The notes beneath the pieces were generated by a model. It did no database searches. It was not told where the DNA came from and was given only the letters and a program-made list of their open reading frames with translations. 7,906 nt of DNA, taken from positions 1 to 7,906 of the forward strand of contig AXYY01000008.1 of NCBI GenBank assembly GCA_000485475.1, in the 5' to 3' direction. The position numbers were made by a program, and so were the translations under genes. Every line of letters starts with the position of its first letter. The first letter of the stretch is position 1. This document shows positions 6,882 through 7,906 of the stretch, one piece after another. The DNA is from Candidatus Ancillula trichonymphae ImTpAt. Lineage in GTDB: Bacteria; Actinomycetota; Actinomycetes; Actinomycetales; Bifidobacteriaceae.

Positions 6882-7906
6882 ATGTGCGAATTGGAGAGTT
6901 CATATTCTGAGGGTGCGAAAGCGCTAACTAGAAGTGAGGTACGCACGCTGTTTGCAGTTGTTGCTGAACACCCGGAGGTCATTTTCCTTAGCTGGTGAAA
7001 TGCCAAGTCTAGATCAAATGCCGTTTGATGAGATTTCGAAAGTGCTGGAGAAAATTGTTGCTGAAAAAGGGACAAAACTCTGGCAATACGGAACTGTTCA
7101 GGGGACAACAAGCGGCTGCGCGAACTGGTCCTGGACATCTGCAAGTTGGAGGGCGTGCAGGCACAAAAAGACAACGTTGTGTTAACTTCTGGATCACAGC
7201 AAGCGCTCGATTACATCACTCGTTTATTTATCAACCCCGGAGGTGTTGTATACTACTGTGCGAGGAGCCGATTTATGTGGGCGCCAGGGGGATTTTCACG
7301 AGTTACCGCGTGGATGTCGTTAACCATCAAGATGGACAATGGAGGTTTAATTCCACAGCTGCTTGAGGAAACTATTGTCAAACTTAACGAGCAGAAAAAA
7401 TCAAGTTCCTTTACACAGTTCCGAACTTTCATAATCCTGCGAGCGCCACACTTCTAGTTCAGCGTCGTCCAAAAATTCTGGAAATCTGCAAGAAATACAA
7501 CATTTTAATTATTGAGGACAATTCGTATGGGACTTTTGAGTTTTGACGGAGAATTTTACCCCATCAATTTATTCGTTTGACTACTCTCATCCGGCCGCTC
7601 AGAAAGTAAAGAAATGGACGATACAGCCGAAAATGTCATCTACTTAGGTTCATTCTCCAAGATTATTGCGCCTGGGGTACGGCATGGGGTACGCGATTGC
7701 GCCAAGTGCAGTTTCTGAAAAATTTGTATTATGTGCGGAAGCAGCGACTTTGTGTTCCTCAATGAACTCCCAGATGACATTGGTTGCGTATCTCGAGAAC
7801 TTCGATTGGATGAAGCGCATCGACCTTTTCCGCAAGAGTTACAAGGAGCGCGCGTACGCAATGATCGCCGCACTTGAAAAATATCTACCAGAGTGCACAT
7901 TTCAGG
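6882..7906 (+). CDS. PLP-dependent class I aminotransferase, ARO8/LysN-like, cut by window edge (frameshifted)
   Basis: Cytoplasmic fold-type I aminotransferase, closest by motif to the ARO8/2-aminoadipate/aromatic aminotransferase group and to the C-terminal domain of MocR regulators. No HTH domain precedes it. The ATG at 6882 begins MCELESSYSEGAKALTRSEV. Family motifs follow in order: LAGEMPSLDQMPFDEI (substrate-loop region), WQYGTVQG, VVLTSGSQQALDYITRLFIN, CEEPIYVGA, TVPNFHNPAS (PLP-contacting Asn), IIEDNSYG (Asp that contacts the pyridine nitrogen), and GSFSKIIAPG with the PLP Lys codon at 7659-7661, then MGYAIAPSAVSEKFV. About 335 of the usual ~400 residues are present; the C-terminus is beyond the edge. 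Around nine frame changes (for example 6990, 7107, 7255, 7325, 7397, 7535, 7610, 7682) interrupt it, including missing A's in A-runs. The amino-acid substrate cannot be inferred, and it need not belong to the divergent polymer cluster. Confidence 0.88.

Noticed and set aside
871..7906. Recoded TGA as an explanation for broken genes
   Set aside because: The breaks are frame changes, not in-frame TGA codons; TGG encodes Trp throughout and TGA ends wecB and the LRR gene at the expected lengths.

Overview
This window reads as bacterial chromosome of moderate-to-low GC. It has Shine-Dalgarno sites, sigma70-type promoters, TTG, GTG and ATG starts, and a tRNA-Ser without an encoded CCA. The gene content (wecB, a processive family 2 glycosyltransferase, an OafA-type acyltransferase with a C-terminal SGNH domain, a secreted BspA-type leucine-rich-repeat protein, an ARO8/LysN-like aminotransferase) fits a host- or gut-associated bacterium. 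A low-GC actinobacterium is my best guess, but nothing here proves the phylum.

Almost every gene is broken by small indels. The protein can be followed in one direction by hopping frames, with family motifs preserved on both sides of each break. Several breaks are one-base changes in homopolymers. I therefore treat the long genes as probably intact genes in an error-rich (unpolished long-read) sequence, with true pseudogenisation as the alternative. Coordinates below span the whole frame-hopped gene.

Layout: 1-259 (-) is the N-terminal part of a helix-turn-helix regulator running off the left edge. 260-479 has no recognisable gene. 480-562 (-) is tRNA-Ser(UGA) with its own promoter at 593-621. 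641-866 is a cluster of mini-hairpins with three-base loops. 871-6647 (-) is a collinear four-gene surface-polymer cluster, in transcription order wecB, LRR protein, O-acyltransferase, processive glycosyltransferase. 6709-6774 is a second copy of the composite mini-hairpin element. 6882 to the right edge (+) is an aminotransferase, divergent from wecB.

A plausible joint role for the cluster is as follows. WecB supplies UDP-ManNAc, the membrane glycosyltransferase (D,D,D,QxxRW type) polymerises a sugar, the acyltransferase O-acetylates it outside the membrane, and the secreted LRR protein acts at the surface. This is inference from families and context. The cluster is bracketed by two copies of a composite hairpin element in opposite orientation that share a 21-base identical core, one just beyond the last stop codon and one upstream of the first promoter. 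That arrangement is the most unusual structure in the window.
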